64,000 nt of DNA from Oasisia sp. SBJ-2009 (GCA_964017155.1 OZ024867.1:20919725-20983724); one strand, 5' to 3'; counted from the stretch's first letter, positions 23,481 through 38,159 are shown. Notes: generated from the sequence alone by a model not told the origin. Numbers and translations: made by a program.

Positions 23481-23740
23481 CGATCAGTGGGGGGCGAGGG
23501 GGACGTTGATCACCCCACGAGCTGAGGGGGTCAGCATAGGAAATGTCCTCCTAGTTTTTCAGTTCATAAAACAAATTTATAGGCATATATAGCGAGACTG
23601 ATCACTCCCCTCTCTTAATAACCCTACATCGGTCTAGTAGTAAAATTAATAATACGACCGACTACCTAGTGGGAAATCACTAGACAAATTGCTTGGTTGG
23701 CCGCACCCCGCAACTTGATCTTAGTCCAATAAATATTCAT

Positions 23741-23995
23741 CATGCCGGGCTCTGTCATTTTGCAACCTTGTATTGATATATTAATAGGCATTAGCCATCA
23801 AGTGCATTATAGATTATTAATATTCGTTTGCCCTGTCACCTCTTGGATTGCAGACTGGTCGCCCTGGTGGATATTTATATCGCCTACGGTGGATACAGCG
23901 GATTTATGCACTTTGTGTAATTTGATCTCATTTTAGTGATGACAAATTTCTTTGCCAAAAAGTGGGATTAGGAAGTCTTACACAGGCACCCCTGT
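23741..23995. repeat. Direct repeat unit 2 (~250 bp)
   Basis: Second copy of the repeat at 23241-23480, about 500 bases downstream in the same orientation. Confidence 0.75.
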
Positions 23996-24213
23996 AAGCT
24001 CTCCATCTTGTCATTCTATGAATCAGGCAAGCAGTGTTGGGTCCAAAGTCTACCCCCCAAATGTTCAGTGATTGGGGTGGGCCATTATAAATAGCATAAC
24101 ATAATTTTTTTTTTTAGTTTAGAATTAGCACCAGACCAAGAATGAATTATGTTTTATATTTACAAAAAATTGTTACGTGTATTTACAAAAAATTGTTACG
24201 TGTATTTCAGGTC

Positions 24214-24214
<1 letters not shown>

Positions 24215-24252
<38 letters not shown>

Positions 24253-24327
24253 ATATATTATATATATATATAATATATACATATATATAAATATACATAT
24301 ATATATAATATATATATATATATATAC

Positions 24328-24380
<53 letters not shown>

Positions 24381-24437
24381 ATATTATAATAATATATATA
24401 TATTATATATATATACACTTTATATATATATATATTA
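24215..24437. repeat. (AT)n compound tract
   Basis: About 220 bases of AT with occasional AC or TT interruptions, followed at 24474-24490 by a run of C. Confidence 0.97.
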
Positions 24438-24847
24438 TGCATACATATGTGTACATATAAGTTGGTCCCCCGTCCCCCCCCCCCCCCCCCACTTTTAAAA
24501 CCGGATCGACGCCCCTGCTTTGTATAAAGACAGCCATCGTATGAAACGCGTTCTCACAGAAGATAAACATTATTTACGCTGCCCACACCAACGGCTTCTC
24601 GTTGCCGTTGGCAGGCCGAGGGTTGCACTCAAGGGATAGCAACATTCTCCGTGTTTCTAAACTGTATTAGTAGTAGTAGGCCTATATGCTTACTTCCCCT
24701 TGGTGGGGGCCATATACGTTACTTCACTGCCTCAACTGCTTCTCTTATAAGCTCTTTCTACGCTCCTCTCTCGTTTCTGCAAAGGCCACCCATTTGTGGC
24801 TGTAAATACTCAGGTCTTCGTTTATCACCCTCTTCTGACAGATACTG

Positions 24848-27219
24848 TTGGATAGTCACGGCATGACACAGTATGTGGAAGTAGCAACACACCAAGAAGG
24901 TCACATTTTAGATTTAATTATCGCTCGCAGTTATTCCTGCGTGATGGACACTGTCGTGGCTGACCTCATTTCAGATCACTGTGCGGTACATTGCCGCATT
25001 GCAATGCGCAAACCTCCTTTTCGAAGGGAACTAAAGACTTACCGCAAGATGAAAGCAATCAATTTGACTTCTTTTTCAACAGACATTGAGAATTCTGACT
25101 TATACTCAAGTCAGGAACGATCATTAGAGGAGAGTGTAACGCAATACAATGACGTTCTTGGTGACCTTCTTGAGAAACATGCACCGTTGAAAACTAAATG
25201 GCTCACTATCCGCCCTGCTGCACCTTGGGTCAACGACGACATTCTGTCAGCGAGGAAGGATCGAGAGACGAAGGATGGAGCAGCGATGGAGGCTGTCCAG
25301 GTTGACCGCGTCGACCGGGAAATCTTCATGAACCAAAGAGACATCGTTAAGAAGATGCTCTATGCTGCCAGGTCCGAGTTCTATGCCAACCGAATTAAGG
25401 ACCAGGCTGGCAACCCAAAAGCCCTTTTCCGGACCGTGGGTTCTCTGTTGCAAACAAAACGTCTGCCAACATTGCCTAATGAACACCTGGGACAATTGCT
25501 AGACGAATTCAGCACCTATTTCATAGACAAAGTTGATATCATTAGACGCGACCTTGATAACGTTGATAATTGCGTATTTATGCGTCCCGACAAGCCCTGT
25601 GGTATTTCCTCGTATCTGTCATATTTCATGCCCACAACAACCGACGAGATCACCAAATTGGTCAGCAAATCAGCCTGTAAATCGTGCAAGTCGGGTCCGA
25701 TTCCTACTCATTTGCTGAAGAACAACTTATCCAGCCTTGCACCGGTCATCGCTGATATTGTGAACATGTCGATTGCGACAGGAGTATTCCCTTCAGCCTT
25801 TAAAAAGGCTCTCGTAACTCCGTTGCTGAAGAAAACAACGCTCGATGCAAACGAAGTCAAGAACTATCGTCCAGTGTCAAACCTGTGTTTTGTGTCAAAA
25901 ATCGTAGAGAAGCTAGGTCGTTGCTGTCCGTTTCTATAAACATTTGTCAGACAACGATCTATATGAGCAAATGCAATCTGCACAGCACAGAGACAGCACT
26001 GCTGAGAGTACGCAATGATTTGCTCTGTATATTTGATGAGCGCAAGGCTGCCATACTAGTGCTGCTAGATCTATCAGCAGCATTCGATACGATCGATCAC
26101 ACAATCATGTTAACCCGCCTCAGAGATCGGTTTGGTATTACTGCAACATGTCTTGCGTTGTTTGAGTCGTACTTGGAGAACCGAAGTCAACGTATACAAA
26201 TGCACGGCAGATTATCAGCGGAACGTCCAGGGGTGTTCGGTGTTCCGCAAGGTTCCGTTCTCGGCCCTCTCATGTTTATATGCTACACTGCTGCACTCGG
26301 TGATATCGCACGTCGATACGGGATAAACGTTAATTCACCTGTATGCTGATGACACCCAACTGCATGTATCTCGCGTTCGGTCCCCACTCAGACGAAGACA
26401 CAATCCAGGCAGTCACGCGCATCCAAAATTGTGTCGCAGAATTACAAGATTAGATGAATATAAATAAACTGAAATTCAATGCTACAAAAACAGAAATTAT
26501 TGTGATGTGCGCGCCACATATAAAGACCAAACTTTCTATGCCGCACATAGAACTTGGTGGTACCGTTGTGCCAGTGTCCACTGTTGCCAAGAACATTGGC
26601 GTTTTCTTTGATGATGCTCTAAGCATGAACAACCAAGTGCAGCACATTTGCCGTGTAGCGTATTTCTATATCCATTGTATTGGAAAAATCCGAAACCTTC
26701 TCGATCGGAAAACAACAGAAATCATGATTCATGCTAACGTTACGTTTCGCCTTGACAACGGAAACTGCCTGCTGTACGGCATTTCCGACCACCTTCTTAC
26801 AAAACTCCAAAGAGTACAAAATTATCGCTGCTGCCCGGCTCATAACCAAAACGAGGAAATACGACCACATCACTGCTGTTTTAATCAATCTTCACTGGCT
26901 TCCGATCAAACAGCGGATCGAGTATAAACTGTTACTGTTGACGTTTCGAAGCCTTCACGGACTAGCTGCGCCATACCCAAGCGACCTAGCTACTAATTCG
27001 CTACCAACCCACCCTTGCGCTACGCTCCGCGGATGCCCACCTGCTGGAGGTTCCTCGATGCCGACTGCGTACGCAGGGAGACAATTAAGGCATTTTCAAG
27101 TGCTGCTCCACGGCTCTGGAACAATCTGCCGCTTAATTGCCATGCGTGCCACAGACTCCCTCAGTTCTTTCAAGAAGCAACTGAAGACACTTCTATTTAA
27201 AAGAGCATTTTCACTTTAA
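24848..27219 (+). pseudogene. LINE ORF2-like pseudogene with at least two frame breaks
   Basis: Three overlapping reading-frame segments (24848-25939, 25885-26349, 26454-27219) carry consecutive pieces of one RT protein, so frameshifts and at least one stop have accumulated. RT motifs visible: SKSACKSCKSGPIPTHLLK, AFDTIDHT, PQGSVLGPL, YADD. The endonuclease is mostly missing. Codon use is more G+C-rich than the flanks. Confidence 0.85.
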
Positions 27220-27234
27220 AAGAACAATCTATTA

Positions 27235-27470
27235 ATATACGAACATTTTTAATATGTACTATTTATCAACTATTTTATTATTTATTTATTTTTATTGTAA
27301 TATAATTAACTATTATTTAGTTTTAATATCTACTCTTTTTAATATATATTATTTATCAACTATTTTAATATTTATTTTTTACATGGTAATATAATTAACT
27401 ATTATTTATCAGTATGAGTATTTTAGTATTATTAAGATTAATATTATTTATTTATAGTGAACATTTTTGT
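27235..27470. repeat. A+T-rich internal repeats of the LINE 3' region
   Basis: TATTATTTATCAACTATTTT and ATATAATTAACTATTATTTA each occur twice, ~85 bases apart. Confidence 0.75.
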
Positions 27471-28199
27471 TTTTTACTGATCTATTGTAATTTTTTTAGG
27501 TAATCTGTATATTCATGTAAAGTGTAATGCGCCTCTGATTGGTTTTATTACTAGATATATGGCGTAGATAAATACTGTATTTATTATTATTATTTATTAT
27601 TCTGCTTGCCGCGTTTTCCGGCTTTGAAATGTGTATATCTTCAATATTTATTCAATTGATCTATTTTATAATATTTTAACGAGTTGTAATTTTTTAGTCA
27701 TGTTGTATGTTCCACTTATAATAATAAATTTTGCTAAATATATTTTTTATGGTTTAATTTACCTAAATGTATATATTCATATTATAGAACATTTACAGTT
27801 TTACTATCCGACATTTTTATCGCTTTAATTTTACTAGACATCCTAATTAGTAACACTTTCATATATTGTTATGCTTTCATAAATAGTTTTACTAATATAC
27901 ATTAATGAATTTGTTATCAACCATAATGTTCTTATTGTACTATTCAGCCGCTTTGGCTGCCAGTGAAATGAATAAACTGTATTAATATTAGTCTTTCGTC
28001 GCCAATTAATTGTTTGTAAATGTCCCGCTCTTCTCATTCTGTTTCCGATTACATTTCTCTATATGTTGCTTTATTCTACTCTCCTATCTCAGTTCTTTCA
28101 TCTTTCTTCTATCCTCATAAAGTATTTTTTAAATGTATCATCGAAAAATATGTTTCTATGACGTACAAAAACGTCGATTTCTTCTGTAGTCCGGGCCAA

Positions 28200-28413
28200 C
28201 ATTTGTTGTGGGCGCTTCATATTCAGTGGCGCCACATGGCGGAATAAAATGACCGTAGAAACAGGTCCGCCGTCTAGCGAGTGGGTGTGAACTAATGATG
28301 TTTACGGTCGATCAGGAAGTGACATCAGACTTACGCATGCGCCATATGTTACGGCGACTATTACCTGTTAGTTTGGAAAACACCGCGAAACGCACCGTCA
28401 ACAATCCACCGAA
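28200..28413 (+). promoter_or_regulatory. Scramblase 5' region with YY1-like and ETS/CRE-like motifs
   Basis: Less A+T-rich than its surroundings. It holds CCACATGGCGGAATA (around 28232), resembling a YY1 site, and CAGGAAGTGACATCA (28313-28327), an ETS core (GGAA) fused to a CRE-like half (TGACATCA). The transcription start is not known. Confidence 0.45.
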
Positions 28414-28732
28414 ATGGCTTCCCCGCCTCCAGGTTATGATCACAAGGGCGGACCCTACACGCAGCAGCCCCAACCGCAGGGCTACTACCCTTCTGGGGAC
28501 GCCCAACAGGGCTACTACCCTCAGGGACAGCCTCAACAGGGATATTACCCGCCGCCTCAGCAGCAGGGCCAGTACGGGCAGCAACAACAGCAAGGTTTCG
28601 CTACGGTCCAGCAGGTTCAGCCGGGAATGGCGATGCCCATGACTCAAATGAGCGCCGGAGTTCCGCCAGGCCTGGAGTACCTAGCCAGTCTGTCCAGCGT
28701 CAAGATCTCGCAGGTGTTACACATCGAAGAAA
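28414..28732 (+). CDS. Scramblase coding exon 1 (Pro/Gln/Tyr-rich N-terminus)
   Basis: 106 codons plus one base, ending at donor GTAGGT. Encodes MASPPPGYDHKGG, tandem GYYPQ/GYYPP-like units and a poly-Gln stretch, then the start of the scramblase domain (GLEYLASL through HIEE). Confidence 0.93.
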
Positions 28733-31700
28733 GTAGGTGCAAAGCGAAAGTGGTTTGACTTCCTGACATTGCCGCGGCTGGCGAGTAGGTGTGTCCGCCT
28801 TGGGCTTGGCCTTGCATTCCCCCGCATCATCATCATGTCATGTGTCGTGACTTTGAGTTGTGCAATCATGACGATGGGGCCATTTCATAAAATTCATAAC
28901 AGCTTGATCGTGCTCTTTAAAATCGTTCACATCACATACATTAAGACATACCAGTGATCTGCCGAAAACTGTCAACACTGTCACTGACTGTCACTGCATG
29001 ACTGATAGTGATATGAACCAGGGTAATTTCGCGTGGGATCAGTCACTCAAAACATCGCTTGATTCCAGTTTTTATGATATTTTGCACATTGTTTTGACAA
29101 GAACGTTGAAACTGGAAATTATGAAAATCTACGTCAACAATTATTTAAAATATTGGTCATAGGAGTTTGACTCAGTTCTCATACTGGTCGTTGCATTAAC
29201 GTCCATAACTCTGCATCTGGTAAATCTAGAAAAGAAGTAAGATGTCTTTGGAAAGCAAATAAAAAGGTGCATATCGGTCCACATAATGTGCATTATAAAA
29301 ACTGATGCTCCCAGCATGCACACTCTCAACATATAATTATTATTAATGTTTACACTGGATATGCTTTATGTTTGGTGCACAAACAACAAAGGCGGCACCT
29401 TAGGTAAATAGGAATTTGAGCCAAAAGTACAATGGAAACCTAAACATCGATAACAGTAAGCCGGTTTTGGGTGTCATAATCGGGGATGTTAGGGATTTTT
29501 TTATCCATGGAAGTGTCAGAAATAACTTGGACCCTAATATTCCTATATTAGGATTCCATATACTGATATAACATGCAGCTAAATACGACAAAGTATTGCA
29601 TAATATTATAGTTCCCAGTGCAGATTAATAATATTGATAAGTAGTTCAAACATACAGAAGGCAGATGAGTTTTGTAATATGACTGTACCAAAATGAATCA
29701 CATGGTCTGATGATTCAAAATGTATCCACACAGAAATTGGATAGAAAAATCCCAAATGCGATGTATTCTCTATTCTGCATGGCGCAACCAAGCCATCCAT
29801 ACACATTTGATCTTATACTGGTTGACATTGTCACCCCTGTGGAATTAAACAATGCATTGTAAAAAAATTGTCATATTGCTAGTACAAAGTTTAAGTTAAC
29901 TTTAAAAAAATGTTGTTTTCTTGTTTATTCAATATGCACAACGTTACCCATAGCAACAATTTCTATAGAAGTTATTATATTCTTAACGATTTTTACATGT
30001 AGTTATGTAGAATTATTTCTTAAATAAAATAGTATATTGTAATTATTGTTTTTCTATTGTTTTTTCCTGTACATAGTTGTTTTAAAAATATTTTAAATAC
30101 AACGCAAACGTGTAACATATTTCACATATAAATTGTACTTATCCGACATGGGTAATTATTTGCCCCATAGAAGTGTTAGTGTCGAGCTCTGATTATACAG
30201 TACATGTGCTGTCACCTGGTGTTCTCGGTTGGCAGTTCTACTTGGCTGGGAGAGAAACAACGTGTATCAGATCATGGATGAGCGACACCAGCAGTTCCTG
30301 ACAGCGAAAGAAGGTAAGACATGTACTGCCACCTGGTGTGGGGTGTTGGTGTACCTATTCTCAGTAGTGGATCGGTGGTGCTGAACAACAATCTTCTCTT
30401 CTCCTGAAATTTTAGCTTTTAAAACTTAATTATTGTATAAATATATTTTTTAAACAAAATTGGACACATTCAATTGTAAATATAATTTTAAATAGGCTTG
30501 GGCAAGGATTTTTCACTCAAATTAACCATATTGCTGCATGACTTACACATAGAAATATTAACCGTTATGGAATACAATTTATATGCATAAAAACGTCATT
30601 ATGTTATCATTATGTACACCAAATTTCGTTCTTGTTCCTAAAATATAACACGTTCAGTAGCATTTTAAAACGACCCCCTACTCAACCAAAATCGGCCTGT
30701 TGCGACACGCCGCCTGTGCTAAGATGCCATGTTGTTACGCTAGCGCGAGCGCCTCATCACGTTTACCATCCGGGTGAAAATTTAAGCGTAAAATAGGCTT
30801 TCTTCTTCCTTTGCGCCGTGTCAATTTTTGACCAATTCAATCAGAATAAAGCTTATTTTGAAAACAAATTATTGCTCTATCGATTGGTGATACACACTAC
30901 GCTGAACTAATAAGAAATCGTCTGCTAAAACGCAACTAAACATGACAACTTATGTCATGGTCGTATTTCGTGAGCAACGTCGCCGTTCCGCATCAGATCG
31001 CGTAGTGTGTGGTACCATTCGATCCGGCGTGAAATTTGCTATCCAGTACATATCATTTTATGAATATAACATTTTATTTGTGGGGGCGCATGCCTTTGAA
31101 AGCTAGTGGTATTTTTTCCCCGAGTCGCGACACTTCGAGTCTTCGCCTTCGGCAGATCGCCACATGCATTAGTAGTAAGTCGCTAATGTCGTATTCCACG
31201 CGTATGTTAGCAATTTCTAAACATCACGGCACATAACGGCTACCAATTTTCTCATGATCAACGTATTGCATTTTATTGATAATTTATAGCGAATAATTCG
31301 TCTATTTGCCTGTTGCTAAATCTAAGGGTTTGCCCTTGCAACGAAATAGGCTGACCTACTACTAGATATCAACATCACGGTGAGCGCCAGAACTAGTCGA
31401 TCTTTGTTGTGAGGGGTGTCAAGGAAGCTGTCGAAGCTCGCTGTTTACTTGAGAAACGATCTTTATGAACATATTTTTCACGTTGTGTTGTTTTACTCGT
31501 ATTATAGATGACAACTATTACAACTGTATTGTCCACACAACAGTAATTTATACAAAATTCGGCATAATGCGCCGCTATTTCAGCTAGACCAACAACAAAC
31601 ATACGCCGCTGCAATGTCTGCGCCGTTGCGATAAAGCCGACTTTCTACACGCAACACATGGATTATTACATTTACAATGCCTTTGAAATAGTATACAACA

Positions 31701-32030
31701 ATTTTATTTATAAAAAAACAGAGATAAGAAATAAAAATTCTTGGAGACGAATTGATCGACCTAGTGTCGTAATTCCATAACATTATAATTTTTATATCTT
31801 TTTGTGTTATTATTATAATTACGTATGTTGTCAAATCATTTTGAAATTCATTCACCCACGTATTTCGGAATTTATCAATATTACATATAACAATATTTGT
31901 TATTCAACTGATTAGTAGTTCAATTTAACACCAATAATTTTATTAATATATGTTATTATAATCTTATAATACTTCTATTACATTTGGTCATATATGACAA
32001 CATATGTAATCAAATAATATATATATATAT

Positions 32031-32079
<49 letters not shown>

Positions 32080-35000
32080 TATACATATAGGAATATGCTG
32101 CATTATCTTCATCTGATCTAGACTTGGGCAAGGATTGTTCACTGAAATTAACCACATTTCAGCTTGATCTACACATAATACTATTTATTTCTATGGAATA
32201 AAATTTATATATTTGAAAGCGTCAGTATGGCATCCCTTCATACACCAGATTTCTATGCCATTAGTCAACGATTACGAATTCAGTAGCATTTCAAAAATAC
32301 CTAATTTTCACTGTCATGGCGGCCATATTGGATACCTAATGCAAAAACTTAGAAATAGCTCAATTCTATTGAAAACTAGTTACATGCCAAATTTGGTTGA
32401 TCTGTGTTGAAAAGTAAAGATTTTTGGTTGAATCTCCTACCTACCTTGAAGTTTTGAAATTTTTCCCCGAGGTAATCGGGAAAAAAAGTAAAACGTCATA
32501 TAAAACCCAAATGACATGACATGGTTGAATGAAACTTGTTTTACTATGCGAATATAATATGTATCTTTCACAAATTCATATTTGTATCGCTTTTAGTGAC
32601 TTTTTTCAATTTTGTGCTTGTCTCTTGCCAGGTGTCAATTTGCTAAAATAACATATTTCCACATATTTGGCATATCTCTGGAAATATTAATCATACCACT
32701 CTAATAATTTATGTACATGTTGACCATGTGGTTGTCCTTGGATGCATGTAATATTGCGTTATTCTAGTAATAAGTTAAAAAGTTGTGTTAAGTCAAAAAT
32801 GGCATTTTATAATAAATTCCTTGCCCAGGCCTATTTTAAATGATATTTTAGTCCTCTTATAATGTATGTCTACTAATTTAGATTCTATTTTTAGAAGATA
32901 ATTTATATATGTACATTTTAAGCAATTTTAAAGGACATTTTATATATATTTATTTATTTATTAACTATGTAGTTTACACCACAATTATTGTTAAATAGAT
33001 AATCTAAATATTATTTTAATTTTGTCTTTATTTATTTATTATATTAATTTTTTTTCATTTTAAAGAACAAATTATGTACAATGTATATCTATATCTTATA
33101 TTTATTTGCCATATTTCATTTTATTGTACATATAGGCACTATATGAGTGAACGCCAGACTACATTCCAATTCATCATGTAATGCACGTTGAATATGGCAA
33201 TTATGCTTTATTATTAGTATTATTATCTATGTTGAGATGTATAATTATTCATGCCTGCAGTGGATCGATCCTTTGTGATCTCCATTCCTAGATATGATAT
33301 TTTGTGACATCACTTCCTGTATGGAACCCATTGTGATGTCACTTCCTGTATGGAACCTGTTGTGATGTCACTTCCTGTATGGAACCCATTGTGATGTCAC
33401 TTCCTGTATGGAACCTGTTGTGATGTCACTTCCGTTATGGAACCTGTTGTGATGTCACTTCCTGTATGGAACCTGTTGTGATGTCACTTCCTGTATGTGA
33501 CACTGGTATGAAACAAATCAATTATTTATGTGTTGTTGTTTTGAAGTTTTTCTTTTAAACTGGGTATATTTCTTATAAAACTGAACATTCAATTATTTAT
33601 GTTGGGATATTTCCATAGCTGTATATTTCTATATCAAATCAAATTTTATTTAGCAACAGCCACAGTTAACAACATAAACAACATGATGGTCACATGACAT
33701 GATAGATGCCGCCTTCCTATGACCGCATAGCAAAACTTTGATTTCCACATATATACGTGTACTTATATTTATGATTATAATCATAATAGTGATTGTATGA
33801 CAGTGATGTGAAGGAATGATGGATTTTAAAAAGCAGTTTATAGTGAATTAATGCTTAAAAGCACCTAATTGTAAGACATTTGTCCAAATCCAATGTACTT
33901 GGTAGGTGTGAAAAATGATCTAACTGCACTCCACACATTGTGGATTTAGACGTGTGTGGTTAGGATAGCTGGCTATAAATTATATTGTTTAATTTTTGTT
34001 TTTTGCATAATAACAATTTGAATTTTCGTCTGGATTTAATGTTTTGTGTCCTAAGATCAAAACTTAGAATATTTGTTTAGGTAACCTTGATGACAAAATG
34101 TGTTCTTTGCTGTAAGAGTTTATATTGATTGGTAAGTCTAACATGTCTAAATTCTTTTTGGTGTAATGTGACACTTGCGCTCATTGACCGGTAGTACCAC
34201 CCTACCATTATGAATTCTCTATAATCTTTCTGGAAATATATCTCACATTACAGTGTTATGACAGCAATGCTCTACTGGAATGTAAATATGGAAAATAAAA
34301 AAATCACACTAGAAAATTATAGACATCAAAGAACAGTTAATCTTACAAATAGTGCCCAGACAAGTTCATAGCTGGTGGCTAAACTGGCTGTGTCATCGTT
34401 TATCAGTAAAGGAAGCAGCTGTAGCCAGTTGCTCACTGGCAACAACTTATCAACGTTTTCAGAATAACACAAATATACATGTTTACAGTCAAACAAAATG
34501 ACAGACCAGGGCGAACTAACTGCTTTATCAGTAGAAAGGCTCAGATCACATCTGGGCCTCTAAGTAGGATATCCACACTTGACCCATACTTTCGTCATAT
34601 TGCTGACATAATGTGTACTTATAATAATATTGACATTTGTGTTGTGGTTTTGTTTATAGTTAAATTGGAAAAGATATGATATTTTCTGGACAATGCTTTG
34701 GTACTCTTGTAGTTAATTAATATAATAAAAAATTGGGTTAATTAACTGACAGGCGGAATGCTTCCTTTTAATGTTAAGTGAGATCTAAACTCTTAAATGT
34801 GTAATGTCAAGTAGGGCTAATCGTTAAGTTGTGAGATCTTGCACAGTGAAGTGAGTGAGTATATATGTCTAGGAACCACATGGGATGATAGATTGTTTGA
34901 ACCAAAATAAATCCTTCATTTGCCTCTGTGGGTGTGATCCATATATACACACTTTACACAGGCACGGATAGTGTGTACAGTGGGTGGTTAACACACCCAC

Positions 35001-35158
35001 CTGACACACTGGGGTGACACTGGCGACCTGGGTTTAATACCAAGTCACAGCAGGCATGGTTTGATATTAAAAAACCTCATTCTAAACAATGGGAATAGTA
35101 TATATAAATATATATATATATATAAATTATACATATATGTATATACACTGTATGTATG

Positions 35159-35199
<41 letters not shown>

Positions 35200-38128
35200 T
35201 TTGCCATCTAAATATGATGCCCTTTGTCTATTGAATGTAACATAGAAAATCTGACTTAATCAATTATTTGGGTCACATTCCTTCTTATTTCAGTAGTAAA
35301 TTGTGAATGCCCATTCTGGCTGACTGGTTGCCAGACATTGAGGTTGAATCAGTCATCACTCTTTAGCAAACTTTATTGATGCCAGTGTGATGCCTTGTGA
35401 TTTGTGAATGATGCCTTGTGAATCAGAGAATTAAGTTAATGTCAGTCCTGTGTCAGTTTGGGATGTAAAAGAACCACGGAGGACGATAAGCACCCTGGCA
35501 GTGACCACCCATAGCTTTATCTAGAGACCCGTCATTTGGACGGGTAAAAACGAATATGGACGGGTAGAAATATGGAGGACGGGTTGTGGACGGGTAAAAA
35601 AATGAAGGAACAGAAGAAGAAAAAGGTCTTCCAAAACCATAGATACTGTTAGTTATGCCTTGAAAGTGAGTGTAAATGGTGTCACATGTGTGTTTGTAGC
35701 CCATTTCAGGTCATCAGGCACAATTTGAAAGTTTGTAAACTAGCTTAACTGTTAACACCAACGTGTCCATCAAAACATGTGACTGGCAATAATTTGATCC
35801 TGCATAAAGCCCTGGACCACCCTCAGTGCCAGCTTGGCGTAAATGTTCTGGAAAATATGACAAGTTCATAAGATCATGGCGTTGTAAAGGCAAGTTCTTA
35901 TATAGTGCAGTATCCAGTCCTCAGGACCATTCAAAGCGCTTTACACTTTACTTCCCTGACAGACCTGTTCACTCAGACACCATCTCGGCTTCTCTGGGAA
36001 GCATCCAGCCATATGCTACAATTAATGCGCGAAGGCTGCTCGTACACATTCACCACTGTCTATAGTCAGGTACTCATTTATACAGCTGAGTGAACTGGAG
36101 CAATGCAGAGTGAAAAAACTTGCCCAAGGTTTTAACACCGCAGCACAGGATTCGAACCTGGGTTCTTATAGTCGAGAGTCTGAAGCTCTACCCCTGAGCC
36201 ACTGCACTCTAGTAGTTTTGTAACCACGCTAATTATGTATACAGAATTATGTATACAGAGTCACTGACTTGTCAGTTGATAGAATTTATAGAAGTTATAG
36301 AACCCTGAGCACTGAGTGCTGGAAACAACTGGAACTCAGGCCTTTATGCAGTCCATATTATTGCCAGTCACACATGTTTTGGTGGACACATGGATGTTAA
36401 CTGTTAAGCCAGTTTACAAACTATAAAATGTGCCTGATGACCTGAAATGGACTACAAACACACATGTGACACCATTTGCACTCACTCTAAGGCATAACTG
36501 ACAATATCTATGGTTTTGGAAAACTTCTTTTTTGCTCCTTCATTTTTTTACCCGTCCACCCGTATTTCTACCCGTCCACAACGGTTTTTACCCGTCCAAA
36601 TGATGGGTGGACGGGTCTCTGCATAAAGCTATGCTGGAACTAGAACTTTGTTACTCATGTTACGTGTTAATATTGACCGACCTTACACTGGATGAAGTGG
36701 TATTGTTGATTGTAGACCATTTTTAAAATGACAAACATTCACATGAGACATGTCTTGAAAGCAGGACAAGTGTCTCACTGTGGGGCCTTGTTGTTGACGG
36801 TCACTATGTTTGACCAGCTACACTGACCTCTGTGTAATCTAGCAGACAAGGTCAAACTGACCTGTAGTAGCTGGGTCAAATAAACTCGCACGACAGGACA
36901 AGATCACGAAATATGAAGAGGCACAGTTTTAACTAGGAAAAAGATTAAGCAAATTAAGTCATTTAATATAATTTGAAGACTACCTAGCCATACCCATAAT
37001 CCCATATGTATGTTTGTAATATACATACACAGTTCTTGGTAAATAAATTATGGTAAGATTCCGATCTCTAACCTCTCTTATGGTTAGAGATCAGTTTCCA
37101 CCTGTTTTCATCTCGCAATTTGTTTTGGGCCAGGCACAACTATCAACTTCAAACTATTTGGACTTGTAGCATATAAACTACACTGAACATTGTCTCTGGA
37201 ACTGTCCATGTCAATTCACTTTTGTGCTTTCAGCGATGTTTTTCAGTTAAACCATCGGACATTGATATGGAATATATTGTTCATGGCTCCAAGATTTGGT
37301 TGAATCAGTGGTTTGTTTTGTAAGAAATTCAATTACTTTGGAAGTTTGGAGCATAGTTTGTGAAATGAGTCCTGGTCTCGTACTGATGTAGTGTACCAAT
37401 GTGTGAACAAGACTCATAGTCATACCTTTATCTAGAGACCTGTCCACCCGTCATTTGGACGGGTAAAAACGAATATGGACGGGTAGAAATATGGAGGACG
37501 GGTTGTGGACGGGCACAAAAATGAAGGAGCAAAAAAAAAAATCCAAAACCATTGTTAGTTATGCCTTGAAAGTGAGTGTAAATGGTGTCAAATGTGTGTT
37601 TGTAGCCCATTTCAGGTCATCAGGTACAATTTAAAAGTTTATAAACTAGCTTAACAGTTAACATCAGTGTGTCCACCAAAACATGTGACAGGCAATAATT
37701 TGATCCTGCATAAAGCCCTGCTCGTAGTTGATGGGTTGAAATGTCATACAGTTCACAAAGTAAGCTTCAAAATAAGTGCATTTCTTACAGAATACTGGAC
37801 CTTAATATTCTTAACAACTGTTGCAGATGTTTGTTTTCTATTAATTCTTTATAATGCATAAACCCAGACAACATTGTGCAAACTAGCAGTAGCATGCAGC
37901 TTTTCTGCTGTCAACAGTTTGGTGGCATAAATAAAGTTTGCTAAGGACTGATGACTGATGTAACCTCAATGTCTGGCAACCAGTCAGCCAGTATGGGCAT
38001 TCCCATTCGCTGAAATACGAAGAAGGAATGTGACCCAAATAATTGTTTTTGTCAGATTTTCTCTGTTACATTGTATAGACAAAGGTCATCATATTTATAT
38101 GGTAAAAATAAAGTCATATGTGTATATA

Positions 38129-38159
<31 letters not shown>

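Larger units (their letters stand above)
23473..24515. mobile_element. Candidate hAT-like element (CAKGGGYGTCGATC ends)
   Basis: CATGGGTGTCGATC at 23473 and, inverted, CAGGGGCGTCGATCC ending at 24515. No matching 8-bp flank. The interior holds an (AT)n tract and one half of a direct duplication. Low certainty. Confidence 0.4.
24840..27960 (+). mobile_element. 5'-truncated, frame-broken LINE (CR1/L2/Jockey group)
   Basis: Begins inside the endonuclease (GHILDLIIA and SDHCAVHC), then runs through the RT. It breaks near 25915 after YRPVSNLCFVSKIVEKL and resumes in another frame with LLDLSAAFDTIDH (first Asp motif) and GVPQGSVLGPLMF. It breaks again before the catalytic LYADDTQLH at about 26338. 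The last frame encodes the C-terminal domain and ends at 27219 (LKTLLFKRAFSL). An A+T-rich, internally repeated tail follows to about 27.9 kb. The 3' limit is uncertain. Non-functional as read. Confidence 0.85.

Noticed and set aside
34975..35060. Second copy of SINE family 1
   Set aside because: Only weak A- and B-box resemblance; the body does not match.
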